A stretch of DNA of 45,238 nt. Source: Gemmatimonadota bacterium. Lineage in GTDB: Bacteria; Gemmatimonadota; Gemmatimonadetes; Longimicrobiales; Gaopeijiaceae. The notes below the pieces were generated by a model, which was not told the origin of the DNA, searched no databases, and worked only from the letters and a program-made list of their open reading frames with translations. The first letter of the stretch is position 1. Every line of letters starts with the position of its first letter. Of the stretch, positions 30,764 to 39,637 are shown piece after piece. The DNA is taken from contig SLFU01000029.1 in the NCBI GenBank assembly GCA_007124095.1, positions 1 through 45,238 of the forward strand, in the 5' to 3' direction. A program made the position numbers and the translations under genes.

Positions 30764-32802
30764 GGATCACATCGGCGGTGCGAACGCTGGTCGCCTTGGA
30801 GCTTCGCACCCTCCTGCGGGACCCCAGGACCGTGCTCATGTCGGTGGTTCTACCCGTCGTCCTGATCCCCGCTCTTCTCCTGATCGGGAGCCAGATCGAG
30901 GATCGGCGTGCCGAGCGAGCGGAGCAGCGCACTTTTCAGCTGGCCTTGGTAGGGGAGGAGTCGCAGTTCGCCGCAGAGCTCGTAGAATCGCTCCGGGACG
31001 TTCGCGCAGTGGAGGACGGACCCGGATTTCGTCTCGTGGAGATCGGCAATCCACGCGAGGCCCTCGATGCAGGCTCGATCGACCTGTACCTGGAAGCCTT
31101 TTCAACCGAGGAATGGCGGGAGTTGGTGGAAGCCGAGGGCATCGAGGGTGACGCCATCTCACCCGATCTCGATGGGATTCGGGTCCTTCGGATCAGCTAC
31201 CACTCCACGAGGACTGCCTCCCGCGAGGGGGCCGAAAGGCTCAGTGAATCCCTGCTGGATCGGCACCGGACCCGGCGGGACTCGATCCTGGTGCAGGCCG
31301 GGTTCGCCGTGCCCTCATATCAGGTGGCCGTAGTGGAAGGGGTGGATGTGGCCTCCGAGCGGCAGGTGCAGGGCGCCCGGCTCGGCCGTTATCTCACTTT
31401 GATCCTCCTGGGACTGATGGTTCTCGGGGGGTCCGTGGTGGCCACCGACACCCTGGCCGGGGAGAAGGAACGGGGGACTTTGGCTACGCTTCTGACCTCG
31501 GCGGTGTCCCGCACCGAGATCGTCGCCGGAAAGCTGCTGGCCGTAATGGGGGTGGCCCTGGCGATCGCGCTGGTGCAGCTCGTGAACCTATGGGTTTTCC
31601 TTGGAACGGGGCTCATCGACCCCTTGCAAGGCTTCGCGGTCGACGTCTCCCCCGGACTCGTGGCGGCACTCCTCCTCCTCTATCTCCCGGTGGTCGCGCT
31701 GGTGGCCGGGGTGCTTCTCGTCACCTCGGCCCATGCCAACAGCTACAAGGAGGCACAGCTCTACCTGATGCCGGTCCTTCTCGTGCTCGTGACACCGGCC
31801 ATGGCTCCCCTCATGCCCGGCCTTTCGCTCCAGTCCGCGGCCGTCTTGATACCGATCGCCAATCTGAGTCTTGGCGTTCGGGACCTGTTGGCGGGGAACC
31901 TGCAGCTGGCCTGGCTCGCCGCGGCGTGGTTGGTCACGGCGGGGGCCGCCGCATGGGTAACGACCCGGTCCGTCCAGGCCCTTCACGACGAGGGGCTGGT
32001 CACCGGCGACACCTCCCGGGAGGATTCCCTGGAGGGGCCCGAACTCTTCCCGAAACGGATCCTCCGCTGGATCCTGGTCCTCTGGGCGATCAAGCTCCTG
32101 CTGGAGCTCAACCTACGCTTCGAAGACATTCGGATGGGCATCCTGTTGGGCGTGGGACTCGTCTTTCTGGCCTTCCCCCTCCTCATGATCCGCCGGTTCC
32201 GACTGGATCCGGTGGAGGCACTGGCCCTCCGATTCCCCAGGCCGGGCGTCTGGGCCGGTGTGGCCCTGGGTGCACCCGCGGGCCTCGTCGCCGCGGGCAC
32301 GGTCCTGCACCTCATGGATTTCGTTGTCCCGGTTCCGACCGAGGCCCTGGAGAGCTTCGGGCAGGCCCTCGTTCCCGATGAGGTGCCGGTGTGGCACCTG
32401 GTCCTATTGTTCGCCATCGTTCCCGGAATCACCGAGGAACTCACGTTCCGCGGTGTGCTTCTACATGGGTTGAGGCGGCGGTTCGGTGGGGTGGCGCTGG
32501 CCTTGGTGGTGGGGATGATCTTCGGCCTTTTCCACTACGAGCTGTTCCGGATCCCGGTCACGACCTTCCTCGGGGTGATCCTGACCGCGGTCGCTCTCCT
32601 GACGGGATCCATCCTACCGGCGATCGCCTGGCACACCCTCCACAACGGACTCGCCGCATACCTGGCCACCAGCGGGATCGAGTTCGGAGGGGAAGAGTGG
32701 CTCTGGGGGGCGGGGTCGTTCCTCATTCTGGCGTTGGCGCTCTGGATCATCTGGGTCTGCCGGACCCCATACCCGGGCGTAGGTGAAGGGTCGGAGGGAT
32801 GA
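30760..32802 (+). CDS. ABC-2 permease fused to a CPBP (CAAX) intramembrane protease domain
   Basis: The 680-residue protein starts at GTG 30760, overlapping the ATPase stop. The N-terminal half (1-400) repeats the NatB plan: one helix (VLMSVVLPVVLIPALLLIGS), a large outer domain, the loop DTLAGEKERGTLATLLTSAVSR and several helices. The C-terminal part (about 430-680) is a CPBP/CAAX-type protease with eight or so helices and the expected motifs: EE559-560 followed by R564 (GITEELTFRGVLL), His in GLFHYELF and His in AWHTLHNG. This permease-CPBP fusion is a known arrangement in NatAB-like loci. The protease may process a peptide carried by the transporter or act in its maturation; that is inference. 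Confidence 0.9.
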   Translation: MRITSAVRTLVALELRTLLRDPRTVLMSVVLPVVLIPALLLIGSQIEDRRAERAEQRTFQLALVGEESQFAAELVESLRDVRAVEDGPGFRLVEIGNPREALDAGSIDLYLEAFSTEEWRELVEAEGIEGDAISPDLDGIRVLRISYHSTRTASREGAERLSESLLDRHRTRRDSILVQAGFAVPSYQVAVVEGVDVASERQVQGARLGRYLTLILLGLMVLGGSVVATDTLAGEKERGTLATLLTSAVSRTEIVAGKLLAVMGVALAIALVQLVNLWVFLGTGLIDPLQGFAVDVSPGLVAALLLLYLPVVALVAGVLLVTSAHANSYKEAQLYLMPVLLVLVTPAMAPLMPGLSLQSAAVLIPIANLSLGVRDLLAGNLQLAWLAAAWLVTAGAAAWVTTRSVQALHDEGLVTGDTSREDSLEGPELFPKRILRWILVLWAIKLLLELNLRFEDIRMGILLGVGLVFLAFPLLMIRRFRLDPVEALALRFPRPGVWAGVALGAPAGLVAAGTVLHLMDFVVPVPTEALESFGQALVPDEVPVWHLVLLFAIVPGITEELTFRGVLLHGLRRRFGGVALALVVGMIFGLFHYELFRIPVTTFLGVILTAVALLTGSILPAIAWHTLHNGLAAYLATSGIEFGGEEWLWGAGSFLILALALWIIWVCRTPYPGVGEGSEG

Positions 32803-32895
32803 ACTGCTCCGCCCGTCCGCCCGCGCGGAGCCGGAGCCGGCCGCCGTGACCCGACCCGAGGAGGACAGACCATAGCCCGTCAACCCGACACCCTC

Positions 32896-33717
32896 CTAGG
32901 GGCGCCACTCCCCGCGGCCCACCACGAACTCTCCCGGGATCCGGTAGCCACCCGCGACGCGGTAGGGGGCGATCGACTCCAGGTACTCCGCATGCGCCTC
33001 GGCACGGACATCATCGTCGAAGCGGCTGTAAGCCATCGCCACGGGCCCCCCGGCGAAGGCCGCTTCCAGCGCTTCCTCGTCGGAGGCGTAGCTCAACGTC
33101 GTGACGACTCTCCTCACCTCCGGATCCTTGAAACCGGCGGCCGCCATCTCCCGATGCAGCGTATCCCCGGTTCCGAGCTGGAAAAAGAGCGGACACACTT
33201 CGGTTTCCACCCGCGAGTCGACGATCGGAAAGATCTCCGCCCACCCGCACCGTTTCCGTTCGCCCCAGACCGCGGTCACCGCTCGTCCTCCCGGACGGAG
33301 GACCCGGCCCATCTCCCGCATCGCCGCCGGAACATCAGGAACGTACATGTGCCCAAGGCAGCAAAGGGAGGCGTCGAAGTCGCCGGCGGGGAGTTGCAGG
33401 TCGGCGGCGTCCCTCCTCTGAAAGGTGATGTTCTCAAGCCCCTCTTTAGCCGCCAACTCGCGCGCCTCCTCCAACATTCCCTCAGACAGATCAGTCGCCA
33501 CGACCCGACCTTCCGGACCCACCGCCCGACCGATTCTCGCCGTCACCAGACCCGAGCCGCAGGCTGTTTCCACCACGTGCTCGCCCTCGGTCAATCGGGC
33601 CAACTCCAGGAGGAGCGCCTGCGCGGGCTCGAGCTGCCGGCTCCAGGCCCTGTCATAGATCGTGGCGGCCCGGTCCCAGCCGTAGCGCTGCACACGAAGC
33701 TGAAGTCTCGGATCCAT
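32896..33717 (-). CDS. class I SAM-dependent methyltransferase
   Basis: The 273-residue enzyme starts at the ATG at 33717-33715, with GGAGGG upstream. It has the Rossmann motifs of ubiE/menG-type methyltransferases: motif I VVETACGSGLVTARIG, motif II RVVATDLSEGMLEEAR, the post-motif RRDAADLQLPAGDFDASLC and motif III EMGRVLRPGGRAVTAVWG. The C-terminal part is a variable substrate domain. The acceptor is unknown; a small molecule is more likely than RNA or protein. It follows the OsmC-like gene by 4 bases and probably shares its transcript. A longer frame to 33969 lies antisense to the OsmC gene and is rejected. Confidence 0.88.
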   Translation of the reverse strand: MDPRLQLRVQRYGWDRAATIYDRAWSRQLEPAQALLLELARLTEGEHVVETACGSGLVTARIGRAVGPEGRVVATDLSEGMLEEARELAAKEGLENITFQRRDAADLQLPAGDFDASLCCLGHMYVPDVPAAMREMGRVLRPGGRAVTAVWGERKRCGWAEIFPIVDSRVETEVCPLFFQLGTGDTLHREMAAAGFKDPEVRRVVTTLSYASDEEALEAAFAGGPVAMAYSRFDDDVRAEAHAEYLESIAPYRVAGGYRIPGEFVVGRGEWRP

Positions 33718-33721
33718 GACG

Positions 33722-34252
33722 TCAGCCCTCCTTGCCGTTGAGATACAGCTCTCTACTTGCCTTCTGGGGGCTCCGGAAGATCGCCAGATAGGGGCTTCGG
33801 GCCTCCGCGATCCTGAGGACCTCGAGGACCTCCTCATCGGGGGAGGGACTCTCGATTCGTACGATCCAGCGAATCGCTTCGTAGCCGGGAGGCCCGTCCC
33901 CCATTCCGTACTCGGGCCGTGCATCGTAGTCGGCTTGGACCTCCACCTCCAGCGAAGTGAGAGACACACCCCGGTCCGCGGCCCACATGGAATAACCCAC
34001 GGCCAGGCAGCTCGCGAGTGCGGCCCGACCGTAGACTCCGGGATCCGGCCCTTCTCCCGAACCGCCCGCCTTCTCCACCATGTCCGCCGTGAGAGTCCAT
34101 TGGCCGTCCTCGATCTCGCAGGTGAGACCCTCCCGGATCCTGGCTCGGGTTCGGGCCGTTCCCCGGCCTACGGAATCCAGTCGGCCCATGGCGTTGCGGG
34201 CCCTCCCGATTGCGGTGCGGATCGCTTCACGGCTGCTCGCAGGTTCCGTCAT
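33722..34252 (-). CDS. OsmC-like protein with only the first redox Cys
   Basis: The 176-residue protein has the OsmC/Ohr fold features: the beta segment GQWTLTADM, the active-site helix GVYGRAALASCLAVGYSMWAADRG with the first peroxidatic Cys, and strands VEVQADYDARPEYGM and IRWIVRIESPSPDEE. In classical OsmC/Ohr the second Cys lies in a later helix (H-x-x-C-P); here the same place reads AEARSPYLAIF, with no Cys. It may therefore not work as a standard peroxide reductase. Such one-Cys members occur in the family and their function is unclear. It is the first gene of a two-gene unit with the methyltransferase. Confidence 0.85.
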   Translation of the reverse strand: MTEPASSREAIRTAIGRARNAMGRLDSVGRGTARTRARIREGLTCEIEDGQWTLTADMVEKAGGSGEGPDPGVYGRAALASCLAVGYSMWAADRGVSLTSLEVEVQADYDARPEYGMGDGPPGYEAIRWIVRIESPSPDEEVLEVLRIAEARSPYLAIFRSPQKASRELYLNGKEG

Positions 34253-34348
34253 GGGAAAGAGTCCTCGTTCGGTGGGATCACTTCGACTCGGCTTGGCCCC
34301 GCGTCCCGACGGCGGTCCTGAGCACCTCTGACCCCTTCGGGATCCCGG

Positions 34349-34375
34349 TCCGAAACGTGTGGGAAACGTTTCGGA
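34349..34375. promoter_or_regulatory. 9-bp inverted repeat, possible operator
   Basis: TCCGAAACG (34349-34357) and CGTTTCGGA (34367-34375) are perfect complements separated by 9 bases. The right arm also lies within the 10-base palindrome GAAACGTTTC (34363-34372), which resembles LacI/CcpA-type half-site symmetry. It lies in the 392-base divergent region between the OsmC gene and the PAS kinase, about 100 bases upstream of the OsmC start. A TTGACA hexamer at 34514-34519 points toward the kinase but has no good -10 partner. No LacI-type regulator is encoded in the window. Confidence 0.4.
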
Positions 34376-34644
34376 ATCAGGGCGGGCGGGTTCCCGGGAG
34401 GTACACTAACATCTCCTCCGGGTTCAGTGCGAGCCGGCAGTGACCGCTCCCGGGCCCTCGGCGTTCACCCCACGGTGAGTCGGTCCAGCCTGGATCAATA
34501 CTACAGGAAAAACTTGACATTCTCTTGCCAGGTGAGAGGTTGCGGTGCATTTTGACCGTTCTGCTATGGTCCGACGCCCACCACTGTCCACGGGCGCCTA
34601 TCCGAGCCCAGACCTCCCGGTTCTCCCTTCGCCCCCTGGTGCCC

Positions 34645-36201
34645 ATGAGTTCCGAGCCCGGTCACTCGATCGAACTCCGCCTCCGCGCGGCCGTGGAGTC
34701 TGCCCCGAGCGGGCTCCTGATGGTTGATCCACAGGGCCGGATCGTTCTCGTCAACCGCGAGATCGAGCGTCTCTTCGGCTACTCCCGCGAGGAGCTCATG
34801 GGGACCTCGGTCGACCTCCTGGTGCCGGAGCGATTTCGCTCGGGGCACGTCGGGTTCCGGGCCGAGTTCGTTGCAGCCCCCCGGGCCCGTGCCATGGGAG
34901 CGGGCCGAGATCTATTCGGGCTGCGAAAGGATGGCTCCGAAGTGCCCCTGGAGATCGGGCTCCGGCCCGTCGTGACCGAGGAGGGGATGTTCGTCCTCTC
35001 TTCCATCGTCGACATCTCCGCCAGGAAGGTGGCGGAGGCGGAGCGGAGCCGGCTCGAAAAGGAGCTTCGACAGGCTCAGAAGATGGAGTCCCTCGGAACG
35101 CTCGCTGGAGGCATCGCTCACGACTTCAACAATATCCTGAGTGGGATCCTGGCCTACGCCGAGTTCCTCGAGGAAACCATCGAGGAAGAGGAGGCTTTGG
35201 CGGACGTGAAGGAGGTGATTCAGTTCTCTCAGCGGGGGAAGCAATTGGTCGAACGGATCATGACCTTCAGTCGGCAGAAGCAGGCCTCTCCCCGCCCCAT
35301 TTCGCTCGAGGGCCCGATTCACGAAGTCGTCCGGCTGCTCCAAAGGACGGTCGAACCCGGCATCGAGGTCGTCAGCTGGATCGATCCGGCTGCCCCACGA
35401 GTGCTGGCGGACCCCACCGGGATGCATCAGGTTCTCATGAACCTCGGCCTCAACGCCGCGCAGGCGATTGAGGCCGGTGGGCTCGTCAGGTTCCAGGTCC
35501 TCCCAATCTACGTGACGGACAGCCTCGCCCGCGCCAGCCCATCCCTCCGGGAGGGCAGCTACACGCTCCTGCAGGTGAAGGATACCGGGTCGGGGATGTC
35601 GCCCGAAGTGCAGGCCCGGGCTCTGGAGCCCTTCTACACCACTCGGGAGAAGGAAAAGGGGAGTGGCCTCGGGCTGGCCATGGTCCACGGGATCGTTCGG
35701 GAACACGGAGGGAGCTTGGTCATCGAGAGCACTCCAGGCGAGGGGACCGAAGTGCGGTGCTATCTGCCCGCCGTGGAGGACGAGGAGGCCATCGACGAGC
35801 CCGGAGTGTCCTCGAAGGGCCGGGGCAGGGGGCAGCGGGTGCTCTACGTGGACGATGAACCGTCCCTGGCCCGGGTGGGGAAGCGGCGGCTCTCGGCTCT
35901 GGGATACGATCCGGTGGCCGTGACGGACAGCCGGGAGGCGCTCCGTCTGGTGGAGGCCGACCCGACGGAGTTCGACCTGGTCCTCACGGATTTCCTCATG
36001 CCGAGAATGAACGGCATCGAGCTTGCCGCGGCCATCCACTCACTTCGCCCCGACCTCCCGATCGTGCTCCTGAGCGGGCACGTCGCTGACTTCTCTGTCG
36101 AGGAAGTCGACCGAGTCGGGATCCGGCGGACGATCACGAAGCCGGTCACGGCGGAGGTGCTCGCGGTCACCTTGGCCGAAACTCTCGCTACCAAGCAGTG
36201 A
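34645..36201 (+). CDS. soluble PAS histidine kinase with C-terminal receiver
   Basis: I start at ATG 34645 (518 residues, MSSEPGHSIELRLR); an upstream extension to 34525 is not kinase-like. A PAS domain spans about 10-128 (GLLMVDPQGRIVLVNREIER, then GYSREELMG). The kinase core has H159 (GGIAHDFNNILSG, NtrB-like), N box LMNLGLNAAQAI, G1 DTGSGM and G2 GSGLGLAM. A receiver follows at about 398-515, with D449 (VLTDFLMPRMNG) and the conserved Lys in ITKPV. No membrane helices are present, so it senses a cytoplasmic signal. The hybrid layout implies further phosphotransfer to an unlinked partner. No response regulator gene lies next to it. Confidence 0.92.
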   Translation: MSSEPGHSIELRLRAAVESAPSGLLMVDPQGRIVLVNREIERLFGYSREELMGTSVDLLVPERFRSGHVGFRAEFVAAPRARAMGAGRDLFGLRKDGSEVPLEIGLRPVVTEEGMFVLSSIVDISARKVAEAERSRLEKELRQAQKMESLGTLAGGIAHDFNNILSGILAYAEFLEETIEEEEALADVKEVIQFSQRGKQLVERIMTFSRQKQASPRPISLEGPIHEVVRLLQRTVEPGIEVVSWIDPAAPRVLADPTGMHQVLMNLGLNAAQAIEAGGLVRFQVLPIYVTDSLARASPSLREGSYTLLQVKDTGSGMSPEVQARALEPFYTTREKEKGSGLGLAMVHGIVREHGGSLVIESTPGEGTEVRCYLPAVEDEEAIDEPGVSSKGRGRGQRVLYVDDEPSLARVGKRRLSALGYDPVAVTDSREALRLVEADPTEFDLVLTDFLMPRMNGIELAAAIHSLRPDLPIVLLSGHVADFSVEEVDRVGIRRTITKPVTAEVLAVTLAETLATKQ

Positions 36202-36304
36202 GGTCGCCGCAATGGAGTCTCCCGGGCTTGTCTGGGCGCCTCGGTAAACGGGTGCCGCATCCACGTCCGACACTTTCAATCACCTGAACGTAGGTAGACG
36301 TCTC

Positions 36305-36478
36305 ATGGCCGATTCTCAGAAGAGCATGGTGACCGTAGTCGCCGTCATTGCGATCGTAATCCTCGTCGGGCTCGCAGTCTACTTCGTAATGCAGGAGACC
36401 GACGATACGATCGAGATCGACATCGGCGGTGCGGCCGGTCCCACGGTTGTGGCACTGGCTCCGGCCCAGGGCCAGTAG
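36305..36478 (+). CDS. 57-residue single-pass membrane peptide
   Basis: A short frame starts at ATG 36305 and ends with TAG at 36476-36478. The predicted peptide has a polar N-terminus (MADSQKS), one hydrophobic helix (MVTVVAVIAIVILVGLAVYF) and a short acidic tail (QETDDTIEIDIGGAAG), ending APAQGQ. The charge pattern and clean helix argue for a real membrane peptide rather than a chance frame. The ribosome-binding site is weak (GTAGGTAG about 9-12 bases upstream). It lies 103 bases after the PAS kinase, on the same strand, and convergent with the gamma-glutamyltransferase gene. I do not recognise a family. Confidence 0.55.
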   Translation: MADSQKSMVTVVAVIAIVILVGLAVYFVMQETDDTIEIDIGGAAGPTVVALAPAQGQ

Positions 36479-36554
36479 TCGATGTCGGTTGGGGTTGCGG
36501 TCTCTGATCTGACCGAGGCGTAGACTCCACTTCCGGCCTCGATCCGGTCCTTCG

Positions 36555-38462
36555 TTACTGCCCCATCACGATCCCTTCTCTTCGGGGATCGGCGCCTCCG
36601 AAGAGACCTCCGTCGGGGGTGCGCTGGATGGCCTGGAGCCCGCTGGTCAGCTCCGACTCGGTCACCTCGTGGCCCCGGGCCTCCAGCGCCTCGATGACCT
36701 GGGCGGGGAAGCGGCCGGATTCCAGGACGGAGGGGCCGTTGTAGTTGGCGAAGTTGGGGAGGTCGATGGCCTCCTGCGCGTTCAGTCCCCACGCCAGCAT
36801 CCCAACGAGGGCCTTGGCCGTGTAGTGAATGATCCCGGCGCCCCCCGGTGACCCGAGGCTGGCCACGAACTCCCCAGCCTCCCGATCCAGGACCAGGGTG
36901 GGAGCCATGCTGGAGCGGGGGCGCTTACCTGGCTCGACCCGGTTTGCGATGGGCCGCCCTTCGTCGTCGATTGGGGTGAGAGAGAAGTCCGTGAGTTCGT
37001 TATTCAGGTGAAATCCCCCCGGTGCTCCGGTTCCTCCGTCGGTCATCGTCCGATTTCCGAATCCCGACTCGATCGTGGTGGTCATCGAGACCGCATTGCC
37101 CTGCCGGTCGACGATGCTGACATGGCTGGTGCCGCGATCCGGTTGACCGGGGTGGGTGCCGAGGGCCACCGCCGTGGCTTGACCTGGGTTTCCGGGCTGG
37201 GCCTCGCCCATGCTTCCTTCCCCGATCAGGGCCGCGCGCCCACGGAGGTAGTCGGCGTCCAGGAGGGTCTCCCAGCTGTCTCCGGGAGGATCCACGTACG
37301 CTGGATCGGCCACGTAGTGGTTGCGGTCGGCGAAGGCGAGCCGGGCGGCCTCCATGTAAGCGTGGAGCCAATCGGCATCGGGGATCCCTTCCTCGAGAGC
37401 CGGGGTCGGCGAATCCACCTCCTCGAGAATCCCGAGCATCTGTGCGATGGCGAGGTGGCCCGAGGAGGGAGGGGGAAAGCCGCAGACTTCAAAGCTCCGC
37501 CAGGGCGAGCAGATGGGCTCCACACGGAAATCCTGGTCGAGGTAGGTGTGAAGGTCTTCGACGACCATCGAGCCCGGGCGCTCCGGATGGTTCCGGACCC
37601 GATCCACGATCGCCTCTGCTACCGCGCCGTGATAGAAGGCCACCGGCCCCTCTTCCGCGATCTGGCGGAGTACCTGGGCGAGGGCCGGATTTCGCAGGAT
37701 GTGTCCCACCGGATGGGGGGTTCCCTCCTCATCGTAGTAGAGGGTGCGGGCGATGTCATCGTCACGGAGGCCTTCGTCTTCATAAGCCTCGAGCAGTCCG
37801 TGGAGTCGAGGGCTGATCCGGAACCCCTTTTCGGCCAGGGTCGTGGCAGGCTCGAAAAGCTGACTCCAGTCCAGGACACCGTGGCGCTCATGGGCTTCCG
37901 CGAGCATGGCCACAGTTCCGGGCACGCCAACCGAGAGCCCGCTCCTCACCGCCTCGCCAAAGGGGAGGGGTTCTCCGGCTTCATCCAGGAAAAGCTCTTC
38001 GTTCGCAGATGAGGGCGCTTTCTCCCGTCCATTGTACGCCGTGACCTCCGAACCGTCCCAGTGCATGAGAAACGCACCGCCTCCGATGCCACTCGACTGA
38101 GGTTCGACGAGCGTCAGAACCATCTGGACGGCGATTGCAGCATCCACGGCCGATCCGCCCGCCTGGACGATCTGATATCCCGCGTCGGTGGCCAGAGGGT
38201 TCGCCGCGGCCACGGCGAACTCCGACGCGGCCCAACCGGGTTTCTCCGTATAACCCGTGGCGATCTCAGGCTGGTCCGGGACCTGGTACGAGATGCCCCG
38301 TTCAGTTCCAGGGGCGTCGCAGGCCCCGAGCCCGAACAGGAGCAGGAAGACCCCAATGAGAAGGAGCCCGCAAGAGGAGGGAGCTCGAGCTGCCGCAGTC
38401 AGAAGGGGCCGACCAGAGCGGGATGCACGGCCGGGAAGCGGGCCGAGCTCACGTGCGGGCAT
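36555..38462 (-). CDS. ggt: gamma-glutamyltransferase, lipoprotein form
   Basis: The 635-residue enzyme starts at ATG 38462, with AGGAG about 9 bases upstream. A lipoprotein signal (LLLFGLGACD, Cys48) predicts anchoring at the periplasmic face or outer membrane. Family motifs are AGGSAVDAAIAVQMVLTLVEPQSSGIGGGAF near residue 100-130, YNGREKAP (substrate-binding Arg), and PDRGTSHVSIVDRQGNAVS, where T445 aligns with the autocatalytic-cleavage and nucleophile Thr of E. coli (T391). The following GGFHLNNELTDFS and LGSPGGAGI are also typical. It cleaves or transfers the gamma-glutamyl group of glutathione and related peptides. Most bacterial forms are soluble periplasmic, so lipid anchoring is a minor variant. 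Confidence 0.93.
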   Translation of the reverse strand: MPARELGPLPGRASRSGRPLLTAAARAPSSCGLLLIGVFLLLFGLGACDAPGTERGISYQVPDQPEIATGYTEKPGWAASEFAVAAANPLATDAGYQIVQAGGSAVDAAIAVQMVLTLVEPQSSGIGGGAFLMHWDGSEVTAYNGREKAPSSANEELFLDEAGEPLPFGEAVRSGLSVGVPGTVAMLAEAHERHGVLDWSQLFEPATTLAEKGFRISPRLHGLLEAYEDEGLRDDDIARTLYYDEEGTPHPVGHILRNPALAQVLRQIAEEGPVAFYHGAVAEAIVDRVRNHPERPGSMVVEDLHTYLDQDFRVEPICSPWRSFEVCGFPPPSSGHLAIAQMLGILEEVDSPTPALEEGIPDADWLHAYMEAARLAFADRNHYVADPAYVDPPGDSWETLLDADYLRGRAALIGEGSMGEAQPGNPGQATAVALGTHPGQPDRGTSHVSIVDRQGNAVSMTTTIESGFGNRTMTDGGTGAPGGFHLNNELTDFSLTPIDDEGRPIANRVEPGKRPRSSMAPTLVLDREAGEFVASLGSPGGAGIIHYTAKALVGMLAWGLNAQEAIDLPNFANYNGPSVLESGRFPAQVIEALEARGHEVTESELTSGLQAIQRTPDGGLFGGADPRREGIVMGQ

Positions 38463-38551
38463 TGTGGCGTTCTCCTGATCCTTAGTGTCTTTCAAGTGCT
38501 CGGCCGGTTCGTGCCCGCAGGGATGGCGGAAGAGGCCTGTGGCTCCCCGAC

Positions 38552-39637
38552 TCAGAAGCTCGGCAACTGATACCCGCGCTCTCCCAGCTCCCTCCGGTGG
38601 TCGTTCAGGAATCGGCGGATCGTCGTCATCGGCACGGAGAGGGTGATCCCGTAGTCGATCCGCTGGTACTCCTCCAGGAAGATGGGCCCCACGTAAGGGC
38701 GCCGGATATCGTGTTCAAAGAGGGCCCCTTCTTCGGGTACGAGGCGGAGCTCGGTAGAGCCCGCTGCCGCCTGGGCCATCCCCACCCATTCGAGCCCCTC
38801 TCCGTCGCCACGGACCGCGAGGATGAGGCCTCCGCTCATCCCGCGGTTCCATATCCCGTCGACCACGAAGGATTCGAGCACCGGGTGGTCCGGGGCGCTT
38901 ACGACCCCACGGGTCACCATCGGATAGCCTCTTGGGAAGCCGAGCACGTAGACGAACGAGCCCCACACCAGCCGATCTGAGTTGCCAATGCTCAGCCGCA
39001 GGGGCACCACCTCCTCCGGATCTGCACCCTCGCGGTACTCCACGCCGATGAGGGCCACATCGCCACGGGCCTCGGTGGCGAGGATCTCGAAGGAATCCAC
39101 CTCGGGAAGCTCCAGAACCCAATTCGTCTGCCGAGTCTTGATCGAAATGCTCTCGATGTGACGAGGCGCGGTTAGAGTTGGGGGAGGCCCGACCTGACTT
39201 TCGTCGGCGTCGAAGTATTCAACGATCGTGTCCGGGAAGGTGAGGACATGGGCCACCGTCACGAGGGTCACGTTGCGACCCGTCCGGGACAGCACGACCG
39301 CGGTAGCTGCACGGTCCTGCGGGGAGGAGACGGTGTCCACGGCGCTCGCGAGGAGTTCCGGGGAGAGCGGATCCGTCTCGAAGGGCGCATTGTCCTGGGC
39401 GAACACGTAGGTGTCGTAGGAGGCCCTCGTCTGGATCCTCTTCACGGAGTCAAACGCTCTCTCTAGCGACTGGGAGCTGTCGCGGAGCGGAAATCCGGTC
39501 TGATAGTAGGCCTGGGGGCCGAGATCCTCCACAGTTTGCACGTACCGCGTGCAGGAGACGGAACCGAACGTGACCATGAGCGCGACGCCGAGGAGCAGCC
39601 AGGAAGGGCCGAAGCGGACGATAAAAGGCGCGCTCAT
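38552..39637 (-). CDS. trypsin-like (S1C-type) serine protease lipoprotein
   Basis: The 361-residue protein starts at ATG 39637, with GGGAG 5 bases upstream; a longer frame is non-coding in character. The lipoprotein signal ends MVTFGSVSC (Cys29). A helical stretch (55-110) precedes the protease domain, which has H130 (LVTVAHVLT), D193 (ARGDVALI) and S268 (NRGMSGGLIL), a full catalytic triad in DegP-like order. The Ser motif is GMSGG instead of the usual GNSGG/GDSGG. The end holds a short extension with MTTIRRFLNDHRRELGER. No PDZ domain follows, unlike HtrA. The protein is probably periplasmic or outer-membrane attached; substrates are unknown. Confidence 0.82.
   Translation of the reverse strand: MSAPFIVRFGPSWLLLGVALMVTFGSVSCTRYVQTVEDLGPQAYYQTGFPLRDSSQSLERAFDSVKRIQTRASYDTYVFAQDNAPFETDPLSPELLASAVDTVSSPQDRAATAVVLSRTGRNVTLVTVAHVLTFPDTIVEYFDADESQVGPPPTLTAPRHIESISIKTRQTNWVLELPEVDSFEILATEARGDVALIGVEYREGADPEEVVPLRLSIGNSDRLVWGSFVYVLGFPRGYPMVTRGVVSAPDHPVLESFVVDGIWNRGMSGGLILAVRGDGEGLEWVGMAQAAAGSTELRLVPEEGALFEHDIRRPYVGPIFLEEYQRIDYGITLSVPMTTIRRFLNDHRRELGERGYQLPSF

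Noticed and set aside
33718-33969. N-terminal extension of the methyltransferase
   Set aside because: It overlaps the OsmC-like gene on the same strand in another frame, while ATG 33717 has a good ribosome-binding site and family-like start.
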